From Trematomus loennbergii (lineage: Eukaryota > Chordata > Actinopteri > Perciformes > Nototheniidae), in assembly GCA_012861695.1 (NCBI GenBank), contig JAAOOA010000056.1, positions 3,755,760 to 3,819,759 of the forward strand: a DNA stretch of 64,000 bases. The letters are read 5' to 3'. The notes below the pieces were generated by a model that was not told the DNA's origin, did no database searches, and saw only the letters and a list, made by a program, of their open reading frames with translations. A program made the translations under genes and the position numbers. Shown here piece by piece: positions 1 through 11,915 of the stretch; the first letter of the stretch is position 1, and each line of letters opens with the position of its first letter.

Positions 1-120
1 AACCCAACATATCATCTCACGAAACTCAGCTGTGATCAATATCAACGCACAGATAAAAAGGTTACAGAAGTAGTGCAGAGAATATTCTCACTGAAGATTT
101 CAGCATCCAGGATCATCACA

Positions 121-3100
121 ATGAGGAGCTTTCTGCTGTTCCTCTCGATCATTACAGGTAAAATATGACTTCTGTCTGACTCCTGATATCAGAGACTTTC
201 TGATTCTTGTTGAGAGTATTTAATTTAACAAATCAGGTCCAAATAACCTATCATTAAAGGCTTTGACGTATTTCATGTAAATCTGCAGCTTTAAGCCAAT
301 TTTGTGATGTCCCGTTTTCTTTGTTTTGGTAGCATTGCCTGTTCCGATTGTTTTGTTGTTAAACTGTTTCTTTCATCAGCTTTTCGTAAATAAAAGCTTA
401 TTTTTGGTTATCTATTTCTGACTCACTTTTACTGCGTTTGAGTCCGACATCCGGCCAAAGCCCTGACATAAAGACTCTGCTCATTTGTAAGAATAAAAGG
501 CCGTTAAATACATGTTTATAACTGATGGATATCACTCATTATCAATATATCCACAAATCAAAGCCTGTATAACCAGCTACAGATTATTATTTCATATTTT
601 CAGACACCATGGACTGAATAGAGCCACTGAAAATGTAAAGAAGTTCTAATTTAGTCCAGTGTATATCAGCCTCTAAACAACAGGAACATAATCTGTATTA
701 ACTATGTAGAGGTTATTTGGGAGAAATCATTTACTTGTTATCATCTTTAAAGTTGGCAAACTTTTTTAAATTCTTACATTATAGTTGCCTATTACACATC
801 CAATAAAAGGAGTAACAAATAATGTATTATAATTAGAGTCTCAATATTTGTATCATAGCAGTTTAAAGCTGTAACAACAAAATGATCTATTCATTAATCC
901 TGAAAGTGTGTCCTGAGATTGTTTGAAGATCTGACATGTTGTGAACTTTTCTCTCTGCAGGCTGTGAGGCCTCTTATGTGTGGGGATGCATTGGTGGATG
1001 GGTTAATTTTACCTTGGATTACCCTGAACCAAATGAAACATATACAAGTATTGATGTATTTATGCACGAAGAAACAGTCATTCAAATCACTCAAAATGAC
1101 ACGTGGGAAAACAAAGAACGCTTTTCTGTGTACCATGATGCGCAAAATGAAAGTCTCAGGGTGGGCATCAAACCGATTTCACAAGATGACCAAGGGATGT
1201 ACAACTTTAAATTGAATCCCTACCAACAATCTCACTCCAATAGAGACCAAATGGTTAAATTGCAAATTGGTAAGTAATGCTGCATCTTTTATTATAAGTC
1301 CCTTTTATTTTTGGTAACTGTGTTAAAGACTAACCACCTATTTCCACTAGGATCTTTTCTTGCCGGTCAAGTGTCCGGAATTTATTTATTTTACTGGACA
1401 AATTAGAAACTTACCGGTCATGTTTCAATAATAATAATAATACGAATTGTGTAGCAGAGTTTCCGTTAGCAGTTAATTACCGGACTATGATCGATAATAT
1501 GCTGATGTTTAAAAGTCAGTTAATGGGGCTCATTTTTACATTGCTTCAGTTTATAATCGTAACAGATCGAAAAGTTCAGATTCATTCTTCAATAAATGAT
1601 GCGCTTCCACAAACAACAAACAACATAATTATTACATTCAAACAAACTACTTATAGTAGATAAAGTACATTATTCAAAAGTTTACATTAACTTTGGATAA
1701 TAACCCGGGAGTAATAAACGGGGTGCTCTCTTTTCCTCTATCCCTCTCTCCCTCTCCTGACAGCCGGTCCGTATCATGCAGCGCGCTAATCCAGTAATGA
1801 GTGACCCGACAGTGAAGAATACATATATTTATAACTAGTTTAGGTTGTTCCAGGGGTAGATAACATTGCTAAGTGTGTTAGGTCTAACTTGAAGTGTGTG
1901 TATTGCTCCGCTCCGATAATGATCGGCGGCCGATCGATCGGAGCATCCCTAATTATTACTGGACATTTTGACGGGCAGGTTTTTAATTTACCGGTTTTTT
2001 ATACAATTGACCAGATAAAAACTGGTAATTACCGGCTAACAGAAACCCTGCCATCTACTCAAATAACTAAAGTAACATGCATACAAACTTAAAACATTTA
2101 ATTCCACACTCAGTCATCTACATAACTATCCAGTTAGACAAAAAGGAAATCAGTTTGCTATAATGCCCACAAAACTGAGAGAAAGTTTGACTTTTCTTAT
2201 TTATATTTGCAGATGCAGGATGCCAAGGACCATTAATTCGAACTGCGTACAGAACAACTAAAACCACTATCTCATGTGGAAATAAACGGATCACTTCAGA
2301 ATCCAGAGTTAAGTTTTTCTGCAAAGAGAACGTCCAATCTGTGAAGATATTTTATCAACAAAATCTGCTCTGAGGTCAAACGGGATGTTCACTCTCACAG
2401 AAACAGAGAGTGGCTTCACTGTGTCGATCAGTAATGTGTCCACACAACACGCTGGAGTCTACTGGTGTGGAGTGGAATCAAGTAAAAGATACCGAACTGC
2501 TCTCAGGAAAATACAACTGAATGGAAGGTGAGAAACTAAATATGTGACCTTTATGTAAATACATATACATTTATATGATTGTATAAATGCAGTCAATTAT
2601 CTATGTTTGTCTGTCTGTCTCCAGCTACTTCTGACTTAACTAGGTGTGCAACTGTTGGACAGAATTGTATATACTGGTGTGAATATCCCCAGAAAGTAAC
2701 GAATGGATGGCAAGCATTAAAAGCGACAGAAATTAATTCTATATAGATATTTTCTGATACATTTTTGGCATTTTTATCCAGCAAAAGACATATCCAAATG
2801 TACCTCCTAACAATTCTTATTCTGAGTGAACTTTTCATTTTACAATATCAGATTGAATTTTCTGAGAGTCGTGGTAAGGGAGCTTTTTTGATAACATAAT
2901 GTTATTTTCTGTGAAATTCCTGCATATTTTTTTCATTCATTTGTAAGCTTTCATGTGTAACTTCAATGCACTTTTTTTTGGTTTCAGTAAAACCTACACA
3001 AACATTTCCTGTTTCTTCAACGACTAATGCATTTGCTGAGTTGTGTTTAAGAGAGCCTTTTTGACATCTGAAGCCTTCTGCAGTGGGAACATGTTTAACA

Positions 3101-4898
3101 TTTCTTTTCGGTGAAATTCCTGTTTTAATATTTTCTTTGTTGTGTGTTTGCAGATGGCCCTCATATCCCATCCCTGTGATCATCTGCGTAGCCGCGCCGC
3201 TGTTTGTGCTCATTTTGATCCTGATCTACAAACGTAAGCATTACTACCAGTTTGAAAAATGTTAATCATGCACATGATGCACTCAAAACCACAGCCACAA
3301 CATCTCCATCCTGTAAGCATCTGATTACTTAAAGGCTAAGTAGATTAAAGACTTTAGTTTGTTTTATGTCTGGAAGTAGATTTTTTGTCTACAGAAAGTA
3401 CTACTCCAAATAGTCAAATACAAAATGATCACTTCTATACTGAATAGTGCAGCAGATTAATTAGGAACACAGAAAGTCCACTGTGTCTCAATGTAATGAA
3501 AGTGTTGGAATAACTAAATGTATTTATTTTTGCCTGTTTATTTACTTTGTTCTCTGATTTATCTTTCTGCTAGGATATTCCAAAAACAAAAGAAATGCCG
3601 CAGCAGAACAGCACGTCACACAGGTGAGTTTATTAATAAACTGTGTGGTAATGTTGTGCTGGTTGTAGGAGCCTTATTAATCAAGTGTTATGTTTGGGTT
3701 CAATCACAGTTTTGTGTTATTTACTGTGCGTGCCATGCGGTGCACTGTCCTATTGGCTAGAGCACAGGTGTTAATGTAGGTGTGTTGCATCAGATCATTG
3801 GGTGTGTTTGACTGAAGAAGGCATGCGTGAACTCCACAATATTAGTTTTCGGGACAATAAATGGAATATGGACTCACTTTGCTTTCATGATGCATATGAG
3901 AAAATAATAGGATAGCATTAAGCTGCAAACGGTGACGAGCCTGCCGACTATTGAAGAACAACACACAGTTTCTTCTCCACACTGTATAGCCCGTCCGTTT
4001 AGTATTAGGCTAAAGCTCCTACACTGATGTTTATATTCCTGTAATCAATGAGCAAAAGGTAAACTACGAATACCACAATGATGCCAGACTCAAGGTTCTT
4101 CGCTGTTTTGAATACGAAATAAAAAATATGTACTTATAGTATTATATTTAACGATTATAAACACACTGTTGAGTAGCTACAAAAAAATATGTCACAATAT
4201 AATATATTTAGAGTATGTACAGTGGAGGAAATAATTTGATCCCTTGCAGATTTAGTAAGTTTGCACACTAACAAATAAATGAACAGTCTATAATTGTAAT
4301 GGTAGGTTTATTTTAACAGTGAAAGTAAGAATATCAAAAAGAAAATCCAGAAATTGACATCAAATAAAAGATACAAAATTGATTTGCATTTAACTGTGGG
4401 AAATAAGTATTTGATCCCCTTGCAAAACATGTCTTAGTACTTGGTATGACATTATTTCCTGAGTTATTATTTGATATGCACAAGGAAATCTACATATCTG
4501 AAGATACTTTAAAAGTGTTGATGAAGTTGAAAAGTTGAATTGGATGAATTGTGTTTTCTCTTCTTTCCTGGAAGGATTATATCTACGAGGAGATACAGGA
4601 GCGCCCCCAGAAGCCAGACTCAGGAAATTCATCAACCACGATTTATTCCACTGCCAACTTTCCCACAAACCCCTCTGCCTTGTTGCGTTACTCTACCATC
4701 TACTTTAGAAACGGCTCTGGTGAAGCTGCTGAGGTACTGATGACCAACCCCAGCTCCTCTGCATGTGATTATTCTGCTGTGAAGGACGGAGAGATACCAA
4801 CCTGCTCTAATGTGAACCAGCCTCTCCAGAGGACCCTCTCTACTCTAACGTCAACAAGACACAGCAGCAATGAGGAAAGACCAGGCAGGGAATTATAA
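121..4898 (+). CDS. CMRF35/CD300-like (pIgR-like) Ig receptor with long tyrosine tail; one-base frameshift in Ig domain 2
   Basis: Likely a type I surface receptor of the fish CMRF35/pIgR-like family on immune or epithelial cells. Exons by splice sites: signal peptide 121-157 (MRSFLLFLSIITG), Ig1 961-1269, Ig2 2213-2527, transmembrane 3154-3233 (core VIICVAAPLFVLILILIYK), linker 3574-3623, tail 4575-4898 ending in TAA. Ig1 has the V-set DxGxY remnant (DDQGMYNF) but lacks both usual cysteines. Ig2 has the family motif VYWCGVE. The tail carries YEEI (a classic Src-family SH2 ligand form), TIYSTA and DYSAVK, so a signalling role is inferred. Compared with the paralogue at 8301-8618, Ig2 lacks one G near 2332, which puts a stop soon after. 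With that base the six exons total 1116 nt, exactly 372 codons, and every junction phase agrees. An Ig3 remnant at about 2625-2745 is truncated. Either an assembly error or recent inactivation; family call firm, symbol not assignable. Confidence 0.72.
1350..2056. mobile_element. Nested hAT-type fragments in intron of receptor locus 1
   Basis: The stretch of about 1440-1951 is a reverse-oriented, truncated copy of the hAT element at 41065-42579. It shares the terminus GATCGGAGCATCCCTA (1936-1951), the GTGTAGCAGAGTTTCCGTTA block and the pyrimidine tract near 1730. It is flanked by a second repeat with CCGGT-rich arms (about 1360-1430 and 1960-2055, ending GGCTAACAGAAACCCTG) that look like the ends of another element split by the insertion. 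No transposase frame remains. Confidence 0.55.
2528..3153. other. Intron with Ig3 exon remnant and possible stalk remnant
   Basis: Bases about 2625-2745 match the start of the paralogous Ig3 exon (8705-9013): both have a CAG-CT acceptor and the YWC-type strand (ACTGGTGTGAATATCC), but this copy breaks off and has no donor. Near 2988 a frame after TTTCAG reads Ser/Thr-rich sequence like a stalk, then stops. Both would be skipped if Ig2 is spliced straight to the transmembrane exon, which the phases allow. Confidence 0.45.
4217..4455. mobile_element. Tc1/mariner-like transposon end, truncated
   Basis: The stretch begins CAGTGGAGGAAATAATTTGA and later has AAATAAGTATTTGATCCCCT and CTTAGTACTTGGTATGA, all characteristic of fish Tc1-like 5' ends. 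No transposase frame or second terminus follows. It lies in the last intron of receptor locus 1, about 120 bp before the tail exon. Confidence 0.65.
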
Positions 4899-6240
4899 TA
4901 TCGACTAAATGTATGAACACCATTTCAGCTCATTCATTGTTGATGTTATTTTCAGTGAGATCCAGATCAGACTTCAGGAATTACACACAGACATTAGGGT
5001 GTTGGGACCTGAATCCTGACACACAGGATTTACAATATCATCCACATTGTCTATGGTTAGAAACTGTAAAGAAAGGACCTGAAAATGATTTGAATTACTT
5101 TTATTTTTTTTAATTTTGGGTGTAGTGATGTAAGTGGTCAACTGGCTGATTGTACAGTATATTGGACGGTGTTTGTGTCACTTCTGCAGGTGTCGGCATT
5201 ACAGAGACTGAAAGTGTAACATCTCAAATTGCAGCAATAACAACTGACTTGAGCATGAAAATTAAATGAATTATTATTGAATCATATTATAATATATCAG
5301 CAACAACATTAAACTGCAAGTGATTTACTTACAGGTTCAATAATCTGTATGATGGAAATTGTAAATAAAGATATACATCTGTGTGAATGTCTTCGTAAAT
5401 ATGTTTTTTTGTTATATAAGTAAATAAATAAATAAGTATGTGACATGTTTTGACTCCCTAAAAATAAGATGTTAAGAACTGTATTCAATTTTATAAAAAT
5501 AAACTTCATTATTTTAAGGTATAATTGAACTGGGACTCTGTACAACTGATTGTATTATACAACATTGGCTTAACAATGGTCATAATAGGATGATCATGTT
5601 TGTTCTCACTTCCTACTGAATTGTGAATTGCATAGTTTTAAGTATGTTTGACCGTGTGTGTGCAGACCCCAGGAAGAATAGCCTATGTTCATGCTAAAGC
5701 TGATGGGGATCCTAATATAAAATAAGAATAAGCAGAACTGTAATAGTTAAAATCCAAATGATAATTGTTTTTTCATTTGCTCTTAGATTACATTTTATTT
5801 AGCCAACACTTGTATCCAAATCATCTTACATTGCCATGGACTACATTACCGGCTCAAATAACTGATCACAGGTCCTGTACATTATAAAAACAAGGTCTTT
5901 ACACTACTAACATCACATTATCAACAGGCAATAGAGTTATAAGTAGTTAAGTTGCAGATGTTTTTGTTTTAAAGCTGATATATCATGAGAACCTGATTTC
6001 ATTCTTCATCAGCAGCAGATTCATGTGGTCTTGTGCTTTGGGTTGAGTCTTATATGGGCCCGTTTCACATCCGGTCTTTTTTTGTATAGCTTTCTAGGTC
6101 AAGATGAGGGTGTAATGTTGAAAAATAAAACCTCTCATACTTGTATACACTCTTCTTGCACTATTTCTATTTTATTTGTATTTACTTGCACATCTCAAAA
6201 CATTATCTTGCCCTATTTTATCTGTTTTATTTGTTCTATG
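4899..6240. other. 3' flank of receptor locus 1, no further gene seen
   Basis: Likely 3' UTR and intergenic DNA with AATAAA-type signals, for example near 5498. About 5800-5840 resembles a widespread fish repeat ('ttagccaacacttgtatccaaa'-like). From about 5920 the sequence matches 11230 onward, the start of a segmental duplication. Confidence 0.4.
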
Positions 6241-6241
6241 T

Positions 6242-6315
<74 letters not shown>

Positions 6316-6962
6316 CACTGTTGGAGGAGCCTGTGACTTCAGTTTTTCATTGCCATATCTACACTGTAGCTAGTGTGCAAATGACAATAAAGCCTTGAAC
6401 TTGAAACTCATAGATACATTTCTAGGAAACATAAGTATCATGCAGTGACAGTCATGACGAATTTGTACATTAGCCGTTGGTGGAGCTGTTAGCTTCTGTG
6501 CTAACCAGAGCGCCGTCACCTTTATCAGCAGGTGGTCTTAAAGAGTGGTAGCATTTACTCGCAGCACACACTGTACACACACTGCAGGGCTACATTACTG
6601 CTGAGTCAAACTCACTGCCCACACATTTTACATATAAGGTCAAAGTGAGGGACTTTCTAAGAATTGTTTTTCACTTTTTATTGGCAGTTTCAATTTACTG
6701 GGCTATGAACTGTGTATATGTACGTATAAAGGGGAGGAGAAATAACTAAGACTTCAAAGGAGGTAAAAGGGGGAAGGATAGAAGAGTAAGGGGGCGAGGA
6801 GTTGTTAGATATAATGAAAGATATACATTCAGGAAATACTGCTGAGCAGAATCAGATACTGGAGACCAACCAACACCAGACGACTGATCTCAGGGAAGAC
6901 TTTAGTATCCAAAACCAACAAAATGAAGAGCTTTCTCCTCCTCATCCTCTCACTGATGACAG
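5920..6962 (+). repeat. Segmental duplication, copy A (promoter region plus signal exon of receptor locus 2)
   Basis: Shares long near-identical stretches with 11230-11915: AACAGGCAATAGAG, TATCATGAGAACCTGATTTC, GGTCTTGTGCTTTGGGTTGA, GGCGAGGAGTTGTTAGATAT, and the complete signal-peptide exon. Copy A additionally holds a (TA)n tract at about 6244-6311. This duplication produced the promoters and leader exons of receptor loci 2 and 3. Confidence 0.8.
6244..6311. repeat. (TA)n microsatellite
   Basis: An almost pure TA dinucleotide run, interrupted once. It lies inside the duplicated promoter region and is absent from the second copy, so it expanded after or apart from the duplication. Tyr/Ile-only reading frames across it are artefacts. 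Confidence 0.95.
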
Positions 6963-9900
6963 GTAAGATGATTGCTGCTACTGAATGAGCTAATATTTGT
7001 TATAGCTCTGTCTCTAAAAGAATGTACTGTTTCTAACATTGTTCCTACAAGACTCAGGTTCATACAATCAACAAACTGGGTCAAAAGAAAATGTTCTTTA
7101 TTTGGATATTTTGATATGTGCAGTAATACATTTTGTTTTGCTTAGTTAATCAATTTGATAATTAAAAACAATGCATAAAAACGCATTTATAAAATAAATA
7201 TAGGGCATTTAGACTGCTTTACAATTAATTACAGTGTCTGCACTAAGAAATTCCCAAATTGTCACTTATATATTAGGCTTAACGAGTCGGACAAAGAACA
7301 AATTACTCGACAAGCAGATATAAATGGATAGATAAGGTAAATAGATCTTTACAATTTATACTCCAAGGGTTTTATATTGTTCTTTTTATATTTTGTTATA
7401 TTTCCTTGTTAGCTTAGTTTGTGTGGTTGACTTGCTTACGATTGTTTTAACATGAATTTTATCTGCAGCTGACGGCTGCCATGGAAAACGTATTCAAACT
7501 GACAGTGTTTCCCGAACCATTGTACGAATAAATTATAAATTGAGCGACGTCCATCCCAACGTTTGGAAACTCAGGCGAAAAATATCCGACAGGTAGTCTG
7601 CTAGCTATTAACTGATTTATCTTTGTGATCTACTGGTAAGTGTAGGTTGTGTTGATAAAGAGGTCATTATTCTGGGATTGTTTTGTCTCTGACATGATGT
7701 GACTGTTTGCCTTTGTCTGATCTTCACAGGATGTGAGGCCAGTGATGTGGTGACGGGATGCAGAGAAGGATGGGTTGAATTCATCTTTAAATACCCTGAA
7801 GCAAATGGAAATTATGAAAGAATTGATTTATTAAAGGCAGAAGAACAATCATAGGAAGCATTAGGAAGGATGTATGGAAAACAAAAGCAGATTTCACCTG
7901 TACCATGATACAGAAAATAAAAATTCAAAGTAATCATCAACCAACTTCCACATGAGGACTTTGGGAGATATAGTGTGAACTATACGGAAAAAAGGAATCT
8001 TCCCCTGCAAAAGTGAAACTAGGCTGGTTATTTGGTGAGTAACCCTAACTAATTAACAAAATATCAAAACATGGTCAAACGTTTTCCCTAAGGAAACATT
8101 GCACATGTAATAAATCAAATGTTACAGACTATGTTTTTACAGGCACATATAAAGCTATAGATTGTACATAACGGATATTTCCTATAACTTCAGAAATCAA
8201 ATACTCACATTTTATTTCATGGTTTATTCTTGGTATTTTGTTTGTACCAGTGAAGCACATTACAACATTTTGCATGTTTTACTTTCTATTTTATTTGTAG
8301 CTGCAGACTGCAAGGATCCATTTAATCAAACTGCGTACAGAACAGCTAAAACCTCCATCACATGTGACGAAGGAAACAAAGAGGACTCCAGATTCAAGTT
8401 TTTCTGCAAAGTGAACGGTCCAATCTGTGAAGATATTTTATCAACAAAATCTACTCTGAGGTCAAACGGGATGTTCACTCTCACAGAAACAGAGAGTGGC
8501 TTCACTGTGTCCATCAGTAATGTGTCCACACAGCACGCTGGAGTCTATTGGTGTGGAGTGGAATCAACTGAAGGAAGTTACCGAGCTGCTCTCAGGAAAA
8601 TACAACTGGAGGTTAAAGGTGAGAAACTAAATACCTGAAATTAAAAATAAAGGTGTATCTGATTGTGTTGTTAAATACAGTCAATGCTGTCTGTCTGTTT
8701 CCAGCTGCTATCAAAAACTTCAATAGGTCTCCAACTATTGGACAGAATATTACATACTGGTGTCAATATCCAGAGGGTGCTCCAGTAAAGAAGTTCATCT
8801 GTAAGGGAGAAGATCCATCTATATGTGAACATGTAGTCAGCGCTGCCCAGAACAATGAGAGGTTTTCCATGATTGATGAGACAGAGAAGAGAAACATCAC
8901 CATAACAGTGAGAGGCGTAACAAAGGAAGACAGCGGGACATACTGGTGTGGAGCAGAACACATCGACTCTCTACAAGGCCAATACTTCTACCACAGATTT
9001 CTGATGACTGTTGGTGAGTTTTTTTAATGCTGCTGTCAGTGTGTCTTTTTGGTTTAAAATGAAACATATTTTTATCTTGAATAATGCCTTTCAAAGATCT
9101 ATTATTTCATCTTAGTTTTTCGTGATCACTTAAATCTGGAATGCGAGCCTTTACATTCAAGAACTTGAAGCTGAAGCTCAATACAAAGATTCCTGTGCAA
9201 TAGTTTTTTACTTTTCGCTTTCCTACATCAATCCGAGATAGATTTTCAAAATGTACCTTTCAAGTACTTTTTCAGAGTGCAAAGAACAGCATTGCATTTG
9301 TCCCTTCAATGGTCCTCACTCACTAAAAAACTAGTGTTGGGTTCTATTTTGGATCTGCATAAAACTGATTCTTAAAGCTTGGACGCTGTCCCTACTTTTT
9401 CAAAAATGTAAAGTTTGTCTTTTCTCTTTGCAGAATGTGTCTGTTGTAAGACAAAGATGTTTGTTACACGACACTCACAAACACCCTAAAGTCACTACCT
9501 TTTCAACAAAACATTTAAAACCTTTTAAGTCCAATTTGATTAATTGCAGTTCTGTTTATTTTCAGTGTCACTGGTTCCCTCTACAACCTCACCAGCATCG
9601 TCCCCCATACAGCCAGCTACAGTTTCTTATCACGGTTTTGGTAAAAGCATGGTGGTATTTTAACGCTTAAGAACTACATTTGCTTGAAGGTAAAATCCAT
9701 TAACAAACATATATGAAGGTCTAAATGCTCTCGATGATCATTATGTTCAATTAAGATGTAATTGTGGTGTTGTCGTGCAGATCGGGCCTCTGTGTTGGAG
9801 ATTGCTTTGGCTCTCTCTTTGGATGTGATGCTGCTTACACTCGCAGTATATTTGGCCTACACGGGTAAGACGTTTATTTACTGTGTTTTTCTTCAAATTA

Positions 9901-10326
9901 TCAAACTACAGTCACACAAACAGACTCGAAAAACACATTTCAGCTGCTTTTTCTCTTCAAAATTCAGGTTCAAGCATGAGACATTAAAATACCAACCTCT
10001 AATCTTTGTGTAATCACATTTTTTTAAACACAGCTGCCTACAGTAATGTTAGTTTGCCACTCAATTAGGCAGCAGAGGCATAACTAATGAACAGAACACA
10101 GTCAGACCGTATATTAATTTCCAAAAATCTACTTGTGTTCTGAGGCAAACAGCAGCAGGGACAGTAATACAAAGTAATGTAGTTCCTACATTATCAAGGA
10201 CAGTTCAATTGAACTCAATCCCTCAAACTGGCTTTAATTATGTTAGAATAACCCTGCATAATGCATCATTCATGTTGGTTTCTGACAGGATGGGCACCTT
10301 GTATGAGAATAAACAGAGGAGTATGA
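6923..10326 (+). CDS. CMRF35/CD300-like (pIgR-like) Ig receptor, two intact Ig domains, short tail
   Basis: Type I Ig receptor of the CMRF35/pIgR-like family. Exons: signal peptide 6923-6962 (MKSFLLLILSLMTG); Ig1 7730-about 8035, broken by TAG at 7852-7854 and further changes; Ig2 8301-8618; Ig3 8705-9013; Ser/Thr/Pro stalk 9566-9640; transmembrane 9781-9864; tail 10289-10326 with stop TGA. Ig2 and Ig3 keep V-set cysteines and the family strand motif YWCG (VYWCGVE, TYWCGAE). The signal, Ig2, Ig3, stalk and transmembrane exons are all joined in phase 1, so omitting Ig1 leaves an open frame of 864 nt (287 residues). The membrane segment contains an acidic residue (SLDVMLL), as in receptors that pair with adaptors. 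The tail is only about 13 residues with no tyrosine motif. This suggests an activating or adaptor-coupled partner to the long-tailed locus 1, an inference. A further possible exon (7469-7592, acceptor and donor present) does not fit the phases. Confidence 0.75.
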
Positions 10327-11229
10327 AGACAAAGCGAACAGGTCCCTGTATGATTGTCTAATATTATATATACAGTATATAATATAATTTATGTTACATT
10401 CACTTTTATCATCACTTGATTTACATCTCTGATATCTTTCCAACAGGCCCCTCTAACTGCAAACCCGATGACTGGTCTGCTCTATATTTGACAAATGTGT
10501 AATTTTAAACCTCTGTCTCGGAAGTATACTTGTATTTTTGTGCTACATGGTTGCATTACAATTGAAGGAAATATTTGATGAGCTTCCTCTGTAAACAGTA
10601 TATCTGTTCAGATTTAGCCACACCATCTTTTTAAATATATACCAGCTCTTCCTCTTTTGCATGCCAATGCAGTTACAATGTATCTAACATTCGAGTCATT
10701 TCCTCTACCACCGGACACTCATGTTAAGTGGGACAGCGTCAACTGAACTTCCCCTGTTTGGACTGAACCCACACAACTGATGCAACCACAAGCTGACATA
10801 CAGGGACTGGCTGCTTGCAATTTCGGTAACTTTGTAATGTGGTTTGCTGTTTTACTTCAGGTGCATTAAAAAGGTTAAGCTACACAAAAATGAGGGCACT
10901 CATATACTGAGCACACAGGTTTGCCATTGAAATGGTTAAAGAGGTATAAGTTCTCTTTTGGTCGTTCTTTTGTCCAGATTTGAAATAATGATAATAAAGA
11001 TGTCTTTGTGTTCAAATCTATGCAGACTATATTAAATACCAAGCCAAAAGGAAAAACATTGGGCAGTTTAATTAAACGTACTGTATTTATAACGCTTTGT
11101 TTGGCTTTATACAAAGTACATTTTATTCAGTTTTGTCATTCCAGCATGATTTATTTTAGTAAATGATGTTGACTTTACACTACTGGGAAAAACAATGAGA
11201 TTAATTTCTACACCAACATTGAAATGTTC
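10327..11229. other. 3' flank of receptor locus 2, no gene seen
   Basis: AT-rich noncoding sequence with likely 3' UTR and AATAAA near 10993. No conserved frame, RNA gene or clear repeat recognised. Confidence 0.4.
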
Positions 11230-11915
11230 AACAGGCAATAGAGATGTAAGTAATTAAGCTGCTGATTAATCTATTAGTAACATTTTAGTTTTAATGCTGA
11301 TATATCATGAGAACCTGATTTCATTCCTCCATCAGCAGCAGATTCATATGGTCTTGTGCTTTGGGTTGAGTCGGCCTGTGGTTCACACCCGGGGTTTTTT
11401 TGTATAGCTTTCTAAGTCGAGCTGAGGGTGTAATGTTGTAAAAATAAAACCTCTCATAGATAAATTACTAGGAAACATAAGTATCATGCAGTTCCAGACA
11501 TCATGACGACTTTGAACATTAGCCGTTGGTAGAGCTGTTAGCGTCACCTTTATCAACAGGTGGTCTTAAAGAGTTATTTACTTACAGCACACACTGTACA
11601 CACACTGCTGACCTCAAAATCACTGCCCAAACACTTGATATATAAGGTTAAAGTAAGGGACTTCCTAAGAATTGTGTTCACTCTTTACAGAAATGAGTAA
11701 GAATTTAAAAAAGAAGAAAATAGGGTAAGTGTTGAACATTAAGGGGGCGAGGAGTTGTTAGATATTATGAAAGATATAAATTCAGGAAATAGAGCTGAGC
11801 AGAATCAGATACTGGAGACCAACCAAGACCAGACAACTGATCTTAGGGAAGAAGTCAGCGTCTAAAACCAACAAAATGAAGAGCTTTCTCCTCCTCATCC
11901 TCTCACTGATGACAG
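11230..11915 (+). repeat. Segmental duplication, copy B (promoter plus signal exon of receptor locus 3)
   Basis: Second copy of the 5920-6962 block without the (TA)n tract. The leader exon is identical in the coding part, so the duplication is young or the leader has been homogenised. Confidence 0.8.

Noticed and set aside
6025..6398. Three plus-strand frames rich in Tyr/Ile
   Set aside because: Produced by the (TA)n microsatellite.
7469..7592. Possible extra receptor exon in locus 2
   Set aside because: It has acceptor and donor, but its phases (1 to 2) do not fit the other exons and it lacks Ig motifs; mentioned only in the gene entry.
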